From assembly GCA_046328125.1 (NCBI GenBank), contig JAXLXF010000017.1, positions 1 through 64,000 of the forward strand: DNA of 64,000 bases, written 5' to 3'. This document shows, in pieces, positions 39,577 to 47,653 of the stretch. Source of the stretch: JADZEM01 sp046328125 (GTDB lineage: Bacteria; Chloroflexota; UBA6077; JACCZL01). Each line of letters begins with the position of its first letter. Position 1 is the first letter of the stretch. The position numbers and the translations under genes are program-made. The notes beneath the pieces were generated by a model that had not been told where the DNA came from, made no database searches, and saw only the letters and a program-made list of their open reading frames with translations.

Positions 39577-40572
39577 GTGGCAGTCGAGAGAAAGCCGTTA
39601 CTCGAGGTGAAGAACCTCAAGACGTGGTTCTACACGCCCGACGGAATCGTCAAGGCCGTCAACGGCGTGTCGTTCACGCTCAACGAGGGCGAGGCGCTCG
39701 GCCTGGTCGGCGAGTCAGGCTGTGGCAAGAGCGTCAGCGCGATGACCCTGATGCGCCTGATCCCGACGCCGCCGGGGCGGATCGTCGAGGGCGAGGTGAT
39801 CTTCGACGGGCGCGACCTGCTGAAGCTGAACGACGAAGGCATCCGCCGGGTCCGTGGCAACGACATCGCGATGATCTTCCAGGATCCGATGACCTCGCTG
39901 AACCCGGTCCTGACGGTCGGCCGTCAGATCGGCGAGGCGCTCGAGCTGCACAAGGGGATGGGCCGCGACGCCTCGCGCAAGCGGACGATCGAGCTGCTGG
40001 AGATGGTCGGCATTCCGGCCGCTCGCACCCGCGTGGACGACTACCCCCACCAGTTCTCGGGCGGTATGCGTCAGCGCGTGATGATCGCGATGGCGCTCTC
40101 CTGCGAGCCGAAGCTGCTGATCGCCGACGAGCCGACGACGGCGCTCGACGTGACGATCCAGGCTCAGATCCTCGACCTGATCATGCAGCTCCGGAAGGAC
40201 CTGGGCATGGCGGTCATCATGATCACCCACGACCTCGGCGTGGTGGCCGGCGTCGCGGACAAGATCAACGTCATGTACTCGGGCTACATCGTCGAGTCGG
40301 CGCCGGCCGAGGAGCTGTTCGCCAAGCCGCGTCACCCGTACACGCTCGGCTTGCTGCGCTCGATCCCGCGCATCGACGAGCCGCGCAAAGAGAAGCTGAT
40401 CCCGATCGAGGGCCTGCCGCCGGACCTGATCGACGCGCCGGCCGGCTGCCCGTTCGTGCCGCGCTGCACGTACAAGGTGGACCGCTGCGTCGAGGAGAAC
40501 CCGTCGCTCGAGCCAGCCGAGCCGGGTCACACCATCGCGTGCTGGGTTGACGTGACTGGAGGGAAGGGCTGA
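39577..40572 (+). CDS. oppD: Oligopeptide/dipeptide ABC transporter ATPase (OppD/DppD-like)
   Basis: 331 aa. The GTG start has AGGAGGG 7-8 bases upstream. Walker A GESGCGKS is at 45-52, the Q-loop region is AMIFQDPMTSLNPVL, the ABC signature is FSGGMRQRV and Walker B LLIADEPTTALD. The C-terminal oligopeptide-type extension carries CPFVPRCTYKVDRC. It pairs with the next gene by a TGATG overlap. No permease or substrate-binding protein gene is in the window, so the pair must serve components encoded elsewhere. Confidence 0.92.
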   Translation: MAVERKPLLEVKNLKTWFYTPDGIVKAVNGVSFTLNEGEALGLVGESGCGKSVSAMTLMRLIPTPPGRIVEGEVIFDGRDLLKLNDEGIRRVRGNDIAMIFQDPMTSLNPVLTVGRQIGEALELHKGMGRDASRKRTIELLEMVGIPAARTRVDDYPHQFSGGMRQRVMIAMALSCEPKLLIADEPTTALDVTIQAQILDLIMQLRKDLGMAVIMITHDLGVVAGVADKINVMYSGYIVESAPAEELFAKPRHPYTLGLLRSIPRIDEPRKEKLIPIEGLPPDLIDAPAGCPFVPRCTYKVDRCVEENPSLEPAEPGHTIACWVDVTGGKG

Positions 40573-41696
40573 TGGCTGTCTCACCCCAATCAGGTGGCGC
40601 GGCCACCGCCAACCTCGGGAAGACACTGCTGAGCGTTAAGAACCTCAAGATGCACTTCCCGATCACCCAGGGCATCATCCTCCAGCGGCAGGTCGGCTCC
40701 GTCAAGGCGGTTGACGACATCTCGTTCGACATCCACGAGGGCGAGACGCTGGGGTTGGTGGGTGAGTCCGGCTGCGGCAAGTCCACCACCGGCCGCGCGA
40801 TCCTCCAGCTGTACAAGCCGACCGCCGGCGCGGTGGAATTCAACGGCCGCGACCTCGTCAAGCTGAGCGGCGGCGAGATGCGGCGGATGCGCCGCGAGCT
40901 CCAGATGATCTTCCAGGACCCGTACGCCTCGCTGAACCCGAGGATGACGGTGGGGAGCATCATCGGCGAGCCGCTGGAGATCCACAATCTGGCGAAGGGC
41001 CGCGAGAAGACCGAGCGCGTGCAGGAGCTGTTGCGGACGGTCGGCCTCAACCCATACTTCGCGAACCGGTACCCGCACGAGTTCAGCGGCGGCCAGCGCC
41101 AGCGCATCGGCATCGCCCGCGCCCTGGCGGTGGAGCCAAAGTTCATCGTCTGCGACGAGCCGATCTCGGCGCTGGACGTGTCGATTCAGGCGCAGATCAT
41201 CAACCTGCTGGAAGAGCTCCAGGAGAAGCTGGGCCTGACCTACCTGTTCATCGCCCATGACCTGGCGGTTGTGCGCCACATCTCGGACCGCGTGGCGGTG
41301 ATGTACGTGGGCAAGATCGTGGAGGTCACGGACCGCAACACGATCTTCGACAACCCGCTGCACCCGTACACGCGGGCGCTGCTCTCGGCGATCCCGATCC
41401 CAGACCCGGTCCTGGAGAAGCGCCGCACCCGGATGATCCTGGTCGGCGACGTGCCGAGCCCCGTCAACCCGCCGTCTGGCTGCCGGTTCAACCCGCGCTG
41501 CCCGTACGCGGAGGACAAGTGCCGCACGGACGAGCCCCAGCTCCTGGAGGTCCGCACAGGCCACTTCGCGGCCTGCCACTTCTGGGACGAGGTCGAGGCT
41601 GGCACCAAGCGGATCACTAACAACACCGAGATCGTCCGCGAAGGCGACGTCGCGGTCGGCGGGGCCGCCCCAACCAACGGGGCGTCGCACAACTAA
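40572..41696 (+). CDS. oppF: Oligopeptide/dipeptide ABC transporter ATPase (OppF/DppF-like)
   Basis: 374 aa. Walker A GESGCGKST, Q-loop MIFQDPYASLNPRMTVG, signature FSGGQRQRIGIARAL, Walker B FIVCDEPISALDVS. The C-terminal oligopeptide domain carries a Cys-rich segment CRFNPRCPYAEDKC. About 30 further C-terminal residues are a non-conserved Ala/Asn-rich tail. The ATG shares a base with the oppD stop. A hairpin follows 23 nt downstream. Confidence 0.92.
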   Translation: MAVSPQSGGAATANLGKTLLSVKNLKMHFPITQGIILQRQVGSVKAVDDISFDIHEGETLGLVGESGCGKSTTGRAILQLYKPTAGAVEFNGRDLVKLSGGEMRRMRRELQMIFQDPYASLNPRMTVGSIIGEPLEIHNLAKGREKTERVQELLRTVGLNPYFANRYPHEFSGGQRQRIGIARALAVEPKFIVCDEPISALDVSIQAQIINLLEELQEKLGLTYLFIAHDLAVVRHISDRVAVMYVGKIVEVTDRNTIFDNPLHPYTRALLSAIPIPDPVLEKRRTRMILVGDVPSPVNPPSGCRFNPRCPYAEDKCRTDEPQLLEVRTGHFAACHFWDEVEAGTKRITNNTEIVREGDVAVGGAAPTNGASHN

Positions 41697-41718
41697 CGCC
41701 TGGACGCGTTGCTGAGTC

Positions 41719-41753
41719 GATGCCCCTCCCGTTTCAGATGCGGGTGGGGCATC
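41719..41753 (+). terminator. Hairpin after oppF
   Basis: 13-bp stem with a single T-T mismatch: GATGCCCCTCCCG (41719-41731) and CGGGTGGGGCATC (41741-41753), 9-nt loop. No U tract follows. It is the likely end of the gcv-opp transcription unit. Confidence 0.55.
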
Positions 41754-41889
41754 GCTGATTGATCTGGCTGATGTGTTTCGGCCCGCCGGGAGCAAGTCGT
41801 GGCGTTCAGTGGCAGTATGCTGGGGTCTGTGGCGCTAGCGCACTGGGAGATGCATCAACGTCCGTGCAACGGTCAGCTGACGTCAAGGC

Positions 41890-41955
41890 GAGCGTGAGAT
41901 CCCTCGCGGCCGGGTGTTGACGGGACAGTCAGTTGACGGGCCGCTCGGGATGACA
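41890..41955 (+). repeat. Truncated copy of the TCGGGATGACA repeat family
   Basis: Starts GAGCGTGAGATCCCTCGCGG and ends TCGGGATGACA. It matches the right half of the complete element at 48883-49033, with differences in the middle. The left half is absent. It lies in the 525-bp gene-free stretch between oppF and the HEAT gene. Confidence 0.6.
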
Positions 41956-41980
41956 TGGGAGCTTGACGGTCATCCTTGAC

Positions 41981-42120
41981 GGGGTGTGCGTCAAATCATT
42001 GTGGGGGCGCGATGAATCGCGCCCGTACCAGGGACGCTGCCTTGTACGGGCGCAATTCATTGCGCCCCGATTCATCGCGCCCCAGGGGTCTGGCTCAGCA
42101 CAAGACTCTGACGTACACCC
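41981..42120 (+). repeat. Palindromic MITE-like element, copy C
   Basis: Outer ends GGGGTGTGCGTC (41981-41992) and GACGTACACCC (42110-42120). Arms at 42004-42028 and 42044-42068 are a 25-bp inverted repeat with two differences. The right arm reads GGGCGCAAT-TC-ATTGCGCCC, so G-to-A and C-to-T changes compensate each other within its own hairpin. The right flank CTGGCTCAGCACAAGACTCTG is the inverse of the left flank of copy A. No ORF. Nothing else is recognised in 42121-42221. Confidence 0.75.
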
Positions 42121-42221
42121 ACGGCCATCACGCGCATTGACAAGATAGCGCCGGGGTCCGAACGTACCCGAGCCGGTCACGAGACGGCCGTTGCTCAGTC
42201 GCGAGATGGAGTTGGGCACGA

Positions 42222-43136
42222 TCAAAGGGCCAGGGGGTCTTCGTCCTCGTCCAGCTCGTTGAGGGCGTTCTCGGCGGCCTCGCGGATGATCGCGCGCTCG
42301 TCTTCGAGGGCGTAGATCAGCGTCTCGCGGGCCTCGTCACCGCCGATCTGGCCGAGCGACTTGATCGCGGCCAGCCGGACCTCCAGCTCTGAGTCGTCCA
42401 CCAGCTCCGCGACCGTCTCGGCGGCGCGCTCGTCGGCCAGCTCGCCCAGCGCACGGGCCACTTCCTGGCGGACGGCCGGATCCGGGTGGTTCGCCTCGGT
42501 CGTGATCGTGTCCAGCCAGTCAGGGTTCGCCGTCCGACCCATCCCACGCATCGCCCAGAGCTGGAACGCGTCCTCCTCAAAGCCGCGCTCCAGCGCCGTC
42601 TCGACCTTGACGCTGTCCAGGTACCCGACCGACGCCAGCGCCTCGCGCCGCACCCCAATCGGCGCGGATGTGTCGTGGTGGATTTCCAACAGCAGGCTAC
42701 GCAGTCGGTCGGCCCACGGCTCCGGCAGGTCGCCCAGCTCCGCCATGAGGGCGTACGGCGCCAGTCGCACGACCGCTGCCTCGCGAACGTACGCGTCCGG
42801 ATCTTCAGTCGCCATCCTGGTCAGCAGCTCCAGGTGCATCGGCCCGTTCTCGGTGACGATCGAGTCGATGGCGAGACGGCGGACGCGAGGCTCCTGGTCG
42901 GCCAGCGCCACGCCGTAGATCGAGTTGAAGTCCTGGCGCGCGTTGTCGCGCTCCGAGCGCGCAAGCTGGGTCAGGATCTCCAGCCGACGCTCGACCGGGA
43001 CGGCGCTCCACGCTTTCGTCACGGCCTCCAGGTCCGTGCCCAGGACGTGCGAGAGTGCGCCGATGACCTCTGGGGAGAGATCGCCCGGCTCGGCCAGCGC
43101 CTTGACGGCCTCGGCGAGCAGTTGTTCGTCAGACAT
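42222..43136 (-). CDS. HEAT-repeat protein
   Basis: 304 aa, soluble. ATG 43136 has GGAG six bases upstream; an upstream frame extension is not needed. Residues ~85-295 form helical HEAT/PBS-lyase-like repeats of about 30 residues, e.g. PRVRRLAIDSI, DAYVREAAVVRLAP, AVRQEVARALGELADERA and LEVRLAAIKSLGQIGGDEA. The C-terminus is strongly acidic (ALNELDEDEDPLAL). No enzymatic motif. It probably mediates protein interaction. Encoded alone, convergent with oppF and upstream-adjacent to proS on the same strand. Confidence 0.85.
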   Translation of the reverse strand: MSDEQLLAEAVKALAEPGDLSPEVIGALSHVLGTDLEAVTKAWSAVPVERRLEILTQLARSERDNARQDFNSIYGVALADQEPRVRRLAIDSIVTENGPMHLELLTRMATEDPDAYVREAAVVRLAPYALMAELGDLPEPWADRLRSLLLEIHHDTSAPIGVRREALASVGYLDSVKVETALERGFEEDAFQLWAMRGMGRTANPDWLDTITTEANHPDPAVRQEVARALGELADERAAETVAELVDDSELEVRLAAIKSLGQIGGDEARETLIYALEDERAIIREAAENALNELDEDEDPLAL

Positions 43137-43262
43137 GAGTGACTCCACGAAGGCCAACGAACGGAATGCTGGCCGTCTGGCTCCTCCGCTCCGCGCCGGA
43201 GATGGTGTCGGCCATGCCGCCACTTGCACCGCGCAGCGGGTTGGGGGTGAGGTTGCTTCGAT

Positions 43263-44726
43263 TCAGTATGCCCGGGCGAACAGCACTCTCGATGCGCTCG
43301 GCTTGCCGTCCACGATGCAGCGTCCGTCCTCGGCCGGCGCGTCCTGTGGCAGGCAGCGGATCGTCGCGCCGGTGCGGTCCTTCACCGTCTCTTCGCACTC
43401 GGGCGAGCCACACCAGTGCGCTCGGATGAAGCCGCGCGGACCCTCGACGATCTCCCGCAGCTCCTCGAACGACTCCACATCCCTGGTCTTGGCGGTCCGC
43501 ATCGCGGCGGCTCGGTCGTACAGGCTCTTCTGGACGTCGTCTAGCACCTCGCGAAGCACCGTGGGCAGCTCGGCCCACGACACGGGCCGCTTCTCGGGGC
43601 GCGGGTTCGGGTCGTCCCGACGGACCAGGACGGCCTGCTCGTTCTCCACGTCGCGCGGCCCCAGCTCGATGCGGACCGGCACGCCCTTCAGCGTCCACTC
43701 GTTGTGCTTCCAGCCGATCTGCTTCTCCTCGGACCAGTCCACCTCAGCCCTGATTCCGGCGTCCATCAGCGCGTGGCGCAGCCGGTCGGCGGCGTCGCGG
43801 ATCGCGCCCTTGTCGGTGTCGCGGCGACCCCAGATCGGCAGGATGACGGCCTGGGTCGGCGCCACCACCGGCGGCATGATCAGGCCGCCGTCGTCGCCGT
43901 GGACCATGATGAGCGCGCCAACGGTCCGCGTGCTCAGCCCCCAGCTGGTGGTCCAGGCGAAGCGGCGCTCGCCGTCCATGTCCTGGAAGCTGATGTCGAA
44001 CGCTTTGGCGAAGTTCTGGCCCAGGTTGTGGGAGGTGCCGCTCTGGAGCGCCCGCCCATCCGGCATCAGCGCCTCGATGGTGTAGGTGGCGTCGGCGCCC
44101 GGGAACTTCTCGGCCTCCGACTTGCGGCCCGGCACGACCGGGATCGCCAGGTCGTTCTCCACGAAGTCGCGGTACACCTCGAGCATCTGCATCGTCTCGG
44201 CCTGGGCCTCCTCGGCCGTCCGATGGGCCGTGTGGCCCTCCTGCCACAGGAACTCGGTGGTGCGCAGGAACGGCGTGGTCCGCTTCTCCCAGCGGACCAC
44301 GTTACACCACTGGTTCACCAGCAGCGGCAGGTCGCGCCAGGACTGCACCCACTTGGAGTACATCACCCCGAAGATCGTCTCGGAGGTCGGGCGGATCGCG
44401 AGGCGCTCCTCCAGCGGCTCCTGGCCGGCGTGGGTGACCCAGGCGACCTCCGGCGCGAACCCTTCGACGTGCTCGGCCTCTTTCAGCAGCAGGCTCTCTG
44501 GCACGAAGATCGGGAAGTAGGCGTTGCGGTGGCCGGTCGCCTTGAACCGAGCGTCCAGCCGCTGCTGCATGTTCTCCCAGAGCGTGTAGCCGTACGGCCT
44601 GATGACCATGCAGCCGCGCACCGGCGAGTAGTCGGCCAGCTCCGCCCTCGCGACGACGGTCGGATACCAGCCCTCCTCGTCCCGGCGCGGAATCGCTTCG
44701 ACAATCTCTTTGCGCGGCGCGACCAT
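43263..44726 (-). CDS. proS: Prolyl-tRNA synthetase (archaeal/eukaryotic-type, no INS domain)
   Basis: 487 aa class II synthetase. ATG 44726 has GGAGG four bases upstream; the open frame before it is leader RNA. Class II motifs are YGYTLWENMQQRLDARFKAT, RPTSETIFGVMYSKWVQSWR and GDDGGLIMPPVVAPTQAVIL. The anticodon domain follows. A C-terminal zinc-like region has HWCGSPECEETV and a third Cys in TIRCLP. It ends in FARAY, the conserved C-terminal Tyr of this ProRS type. The bacterial editing insertion is absent. It has its own promoter and a leader terminator. Confidence 0.96.
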   Translation of the reverse strand: MVAPRKEIVEAIPRRDEEGWYPTVVARAELADYSPVRGCMVIRPYGYTLWENMQQRLDARFKATGHRNAYFPIFVPESLLLKEAEHVEGFAPEVAWVTHAGQEPLEERLAIRPTSETIFGVMYSKWVQSWRDLPLLVNQWCNVVRWEKRTTPFLRTTEFLWQEGHTAHRTAEEAQAETMQMLEVYRDFVENDLAIPVVPGRKSEAEKFPGADATYTIEALMPDGRALQSGTSHNLGQNFAKAFDISFQDMDGERRFAWTTSWGLSTRTVGALIMVHGDDGGLIMPPVVAPTQAVILPIWGRRDTDKGAIRDAADRLRHALMDAGIRAEVDWSEEKQIGWKHNEWTLKGVPVRIELGPRDVENEQAVLVRRDDPNPRPEKRPVSWAELPTVLREVLDDVQKSLYDRAAAMRTAKTRDVESFEELREIVEGPRGFIRAHWCGSPECEETVKDRTGATIRCLPQDAPAEDGRCIVDGKPSASRVLFARAY

Positions 44727-44781
44727 ACAGCCTCCTTCGCCCTCCTCCTGCCGATCGTGCAGAAAGTGTCGGGTCCGTCTG

Positions 44782-44815
44782 AAAAAACAGCCCCTCCCGT
44801 CCTGGTGGGAGGGGC
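44782..44815 (-). terminator. proS leader terminator (attenuator)
   Basis: On the minus strand GCCCCTCCC-(8 nt)-GGGAGGGGC followed by TGTTTTTT. It lies between the proS promoter and its ATG, 56 nt upstream of the start. Since alr diverges on the other strand, this can only terminate the proS leader, so proS expression must involve readthrough or antitermination. Confidence 0.8.
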
Positions 44816-44839
44816 GCAGCGTATTGTGGATTCGTGATA

Positions 44840-44876
44840 AGGCGGCCAGCGGCTCCACACCGCACGCACGCCGCCT
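44840..44876 (-). ncRNA. 5' hairpin of the proS leader RNA
   Basis: The predicted transcript starts near A44876. It folds AGGCGGC against GCCGCCT with an inner GCGG-TGTGGAG-CCGC stem-loop. A 24-nt linker then leads to the terminator at 44815-44782. The leader lacks a clear T-box sequence and is too short for a canonical T-box. Function inferred from position only. Confidence 0.4.
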
Positions 44877-44882
44877 ATCGTG

Positions 44883-44912
44883 ATTCTATCGAGCAGCCGG
44901 ACGACCGATCAA
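44883..44912 (-). promoter_or_regulatory. proS promoter
   Basis: Minus-strand -35 TTGATC (44912-44907), 18-bp spacer, -10 TAGAAT (44888-44883). Matches are 4/6 and 5/6. Predicted start near 44876, leaving a ~150-nt leader. It overlaps the upstream region of the divergent alr promoter. Confidence 0.6.
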
Positions 44913-44925
44913 CTGCCGGACGCTC

Positions 44926-44934
44926 TGGTATACT
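44926..44934 (+). promoter_or_regulatory. Extended -10 promoter of alr
   Basis: TGG followed by TATACT (44929-44934), 55 nt upstream of the alr ATG at 44990. No -35 match. Divergent from, and close to, the proS promoter. Confidence 0.55.
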
Positions 44935-44989
44935 GGCGCCCGGCTGGCCGGCCGTGGATGCCCGGCTCACGCACTCGGGAGCCGCGCAC

Positions 44990-46201
44990 ATGATGACGTT
45001 CGACCTGCGAGCTGACGGCGGTCGAGATCGGCCCTGCTGGCTCGACGTCGATCTGGACGCCGTGGCCGACAACGTGCGCGGAATCGCAAAGCTTGTCGGG
45101 ACGGACACGCGCATTTGCGCCGTGGTGAAGGCCGAGGCGTACGGGCTTGGGGCCGTCGAAGTCGCGCGGGCGGCCATCGCGGCCGGCGCCGAGCGGCTGG
45201 CCGTCGCGCGCGTGGACGAGGCCGTCCGACTCCGTCAGCGCGGCATCCGCGCTCCGATCCTGCTGATCACCGGCTTCGTGCCGGCCGAAGCCAGTGCCAT
45301 CGTCCACTACGGCCTGATCCCGACCGTCATCCACAAGGACGACGCGCTCGCGCTGGCGCGGACCGCCGGCCGACTCGGCGCGGTGGTGGACGTGCACGTC
45401 AAAGTGGACACCGGGCTGACCCGCTACGGCGCGCCGCCGGCCGACGTCCCGGCCCTGGTGCGGCTCGTCCGCACGTTGCCAACGCTCCGGTTGGAGGGGA
45501 TGTACAGCCATTTCGCCTCGGCTGACGACGAGGACCGCTCGTTCACCGCCGAGCAGCTACACCGCCTGTACCAGACGATCGAGACGGTCGAGCGGAACGA
45601 GGGCGACGGCTGGCGTCCGCCCATCGTCCACGCCGCCAACAGCGCCGCCACCCTTCGCGAGCCGACCACCTGGCTGCACATGGTCCGGCTCGGCATCTGC
45701 CTCTCCGGGCACTATCCGTCCGAGCACGTGCCCCACCCCGTCGAGCTGCGGCCGGCGGTCGCGCTGCGGGCGCGCCTGCTGACGGTCCGTGAGATCGAGC
45801 CGGGCACGTCGGTCGGATACGGGCGCAGCTTCGTGGCCGACCGCCGGATGCGGGTCGGGCTGGTGCCGGCCGGCTACGCCGACGGCGTGCCGCGCAGTCA
45901 CGGCAACCGCGCCGAGGTGCTGGTCGGCGGCGCCCGCGCGCCGATTGTCGGGCGGATCTCGATGGACCAGTGCGTGGTGGACCTCTCATCTGCGCCGTGG
46001 GTCCGCCCGGGCGACGTGGTGACCCTGTTCGGAGCCGACGCGAGCCACCAGATCACCCTCGACGAGTACGCGTCCTGGTCCGACACCATCGTCCACGAGG
46101 CGCTCTGTCGGATCGGCTCGCGGGTGCCGCGCCGCTACCTTGCCGGCTCGACCTCCTGGTGGGGTACCGTGTCGGAGACGCCGGCCGGCACGTCTGCCTG
46201 A
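44990..46201 (+). CDS. alr: Alanine racemase
   Basis: PLP enzyme making D-alanine for peptidoglycan. 403 aa from ATG 44990, chosen because GGGAG lies 8 nt upstream and the promoter lies just before it. PLP lysine K47 in VVKAEAYGLG (the usual form is KADAYGHG). The second-domain catalytic Tyr is Y296 in PAGYADGVPRSHGNRA, and GRISMDQCVVDL follows. The C-terminal ~15 residues are non-conserved. pdp starts 13 nt downstream, so the two are co-transcribed. Confidence 0.95.
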   Translation: MMTFDLRADGGRDRPCWLDVDLDAVADNVRGIAKLVGTDTRICAVVKAEAYGLGAVEVARAAIAAGAERLAVARVDEAVRLRQRGIRAPILLITGFVPAEASAIVHYGLIPTVIHKDDALALARTAGRLGAVVDVHVKVDTGLTRYGAPPADVPALVRLVRTLPTLRLEGMYSHFASADDEDRSFTAEQLHRLYQTIETVERNEGDGWRPPIVHAANSAATLREPTTWLHMVRLGICLSGHYPSEHVPHPVELRPAVALRARLLTVREIEPGTSVGYGRSFVADRRMRVGLVPAGYADGVPRSHGNRAEVLVGGARAPIVGRISMDQCVVDLSSAPWVRPGDVVTLFGADASHQITLDEYASWSDTIVHEALCRIGSRVPRRYLAGSTSWWGTVSETPAGTSA

Positions 46202-46214
46202 CCCGAGGTGCTCC

Positions 46215-47549
46215 ATGAGCGACGCGTCCATCGCGCCCATTCCTGAGCTCCTGGATCGGAAGCGCTGGGGCGGCCGGCTCTCGCGCGGCGAGCTTGAAGT
46301 GCTGGTCGGCGGGTACGTTCGCGGCGACGTGCCGGACTATCAGGTCGCGGCCTGGCTGATGGCGGTCTGCTGCCAGGGGATGGACCGCCAGGAGCTGGCC
46401 GACCTGACCGAGCTGATGGCCGGCTCCGGCCGACAGCTCGACCTCAGCGGTATTGGCCGGACGGTCGTGGACAAGCACAGCACCGGCGGCGTCGGCGACA
46501 AGCTGTCGCTGATCGTGGTGCCGCTGGTCGCTTCGCTAGGCGTTGGGGTGGCCAAGCTCTCCGGGCGCGGGCTCGGGTTCACTGGCGGCACCCTCGACAA
46601 GCTGGAATCGTTCCCGGGCTTCACCGTCGATCTCAGCCCGGACCGCTTCATCGCGCAGATCGGCGCGGTCGGGGCGGCCATCGCCGGCCAGACGCCCGAC
46701 CTTGCGCCAGCCGACGGCAAGCTGTACGCCTTGCGGGATGTCACGGGCACGGTCGGCAGCATCCCGCTGATCGCCAGCAGCGTCATGAGCAAGAAGCTGG
46801 CCGGCGGCGCGCCGAGCATCGTGCTGGACGTCAAGCAGGGCCGCGGCGCGTTCATGAAGGATCTCGATGGGGCGCGGGCGCTGGCGGCCGAGATGATCGA
46901 GATCGGGCGCGCGGCCGGCCGCCAGGTGACGGCGTTCGTGACGGACATGGACCGGCCGCTCGGGCGCTGCGTCGGCAACGCGCTGGAGGTCTGCGAGGCC
47001 ATCGAGGTGCTGCGCGGCGACCCGGCCGATCCGCGCCTCGTGGAGCTGGTGACCACTGTCAGCGCCGAGATGCTGGTGCTTGGGGGCGCGGCCACGGATC
47101 GGGACGCTGCTCGCGAGATGGCGGCAGATGGGCTGCACTCGGGGCGAGGGCTGGCGAAGCTGCGCGAGATCGTCGTGGCGCAGGGGGGAGATGCGTCCCC
47201 GGTTGACGACCCGAGCCGGCTCCCGACCGCGCCGGTAGTACTCGACGTAACTGCCCACGACGGCGGAGTCGTGGTGGACGTCGATCCGATGGCGGTGGCG
47301 CTGACGGCGAACCGTCTCGGGGCTGGCCGCGCGAAGAAGGGCGATCCGATCGACCACGCGGTCGGACTAGAGATCCTCTGCACGGTCGGGCAGACGGTGT
47401 CGCGCGGGGACAGGCTGGCTTGCATCCACGCCGGCGACGAGCGTCGTGCCGCGGCCGCGCTCGAAGACGTCCGCGCCGCGATCTCGCTCGGGCCGGTAGC
47501 GCCGCCGTCCTCCTCGGTCGTGCTGGACCGCTTCTCGACGCAACAGTAG
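46215..47549 (+). CDS. pdp: Pyrimidine-nucleoside (thymidine) phosphorylase
   Basis: Phosphorolysis of uridine/thymidine for salvage. 444 aa from ATG 46215, preceded by GAGGTG. Family motifs: MDRQELADLTELMAGSG, VDKHSTGGVGDKLSLI, the signature SGRGLGFTGGTLDKLESFPG and GSIPLIASSVMSKKLAGG. Length and sequence fit both Pdp and DeoA; Pdp-type is favoured by length, but substrate range cannot be decided. It follows alr closely. Confidence 0.93.
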   Translation: MSDASIAPIPELLDRKRWGGRLSRGELEVLVGGYVRGDVPDYQVAAWLMAVCCQGMDRQELADLTELMAGSGRQLDLSGIGRTVVDKHSTGGVGDKLSLIVVPLVASLGVGVAKLSGRGLGFTGGTLDKLESFPGFTVDLSPDRFIAQIGAVGAAIAGQTPDLAPADGKLYALRDVTGTVGSIPLIASSVMSKKLAGGAPSIVLDVKQGRGAFMKDLDGARALAAEMIEIGRAAGRQVTAFVTDMDRPLGRCVGNALEVCEAIEVLRGDPADPRLVELVTTVSAEMLVLGGAATDRDAAREMAADGLHSGRGLAKLREIVVAQGGDASPVDDPSRLPTAPVVLDVTAHDGGVVVDVDPMAVALTANRLGAGRAKKGDPIDHAVGLEILCTVGQTVSRGDRLACIHAGDERRAAAALEDVRAAISLGPVAPPSSSVVLDRFSTQQ

Positions 47550-47584
47550 CCACGTCGCTTCGCACCGTCTATCATCGTCCTGCG

Positions 47585-47594
47585 CAAACGTTTG
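47585..47594. promoter_or_regulatory. Palindrome CAAACGTTTG upstream of first serine hydrolase
   Basis: Perfect 10-bp palindrome with a central CG, similar in style to LacI-family operators. It lies 60 nt before the hydrolase ATG. No regulator gene is adjacent, so this is only a candidate. Confidence 0.25.
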
Positions 47595-47653
47595 GGCGGC
47601 GCGAGGGGGCGTCGCCTGACGGTTCCGGTCTCGACGTGGAGGAGGGTGATTTG

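Noticed and set aside
41929..42225. 98-codon minus-strand ORF
   Set aside because: Runs through the palindromic element copy C and has no RBS; composition reflects the repeat.
44726..44876. T-box riboswitch in the proS leader
   Set aside because: Only a weak resemblance (TGGAGCCGC) to the T-box core, and the leader is too short for stem I. Kept as an unclassified attenuator.
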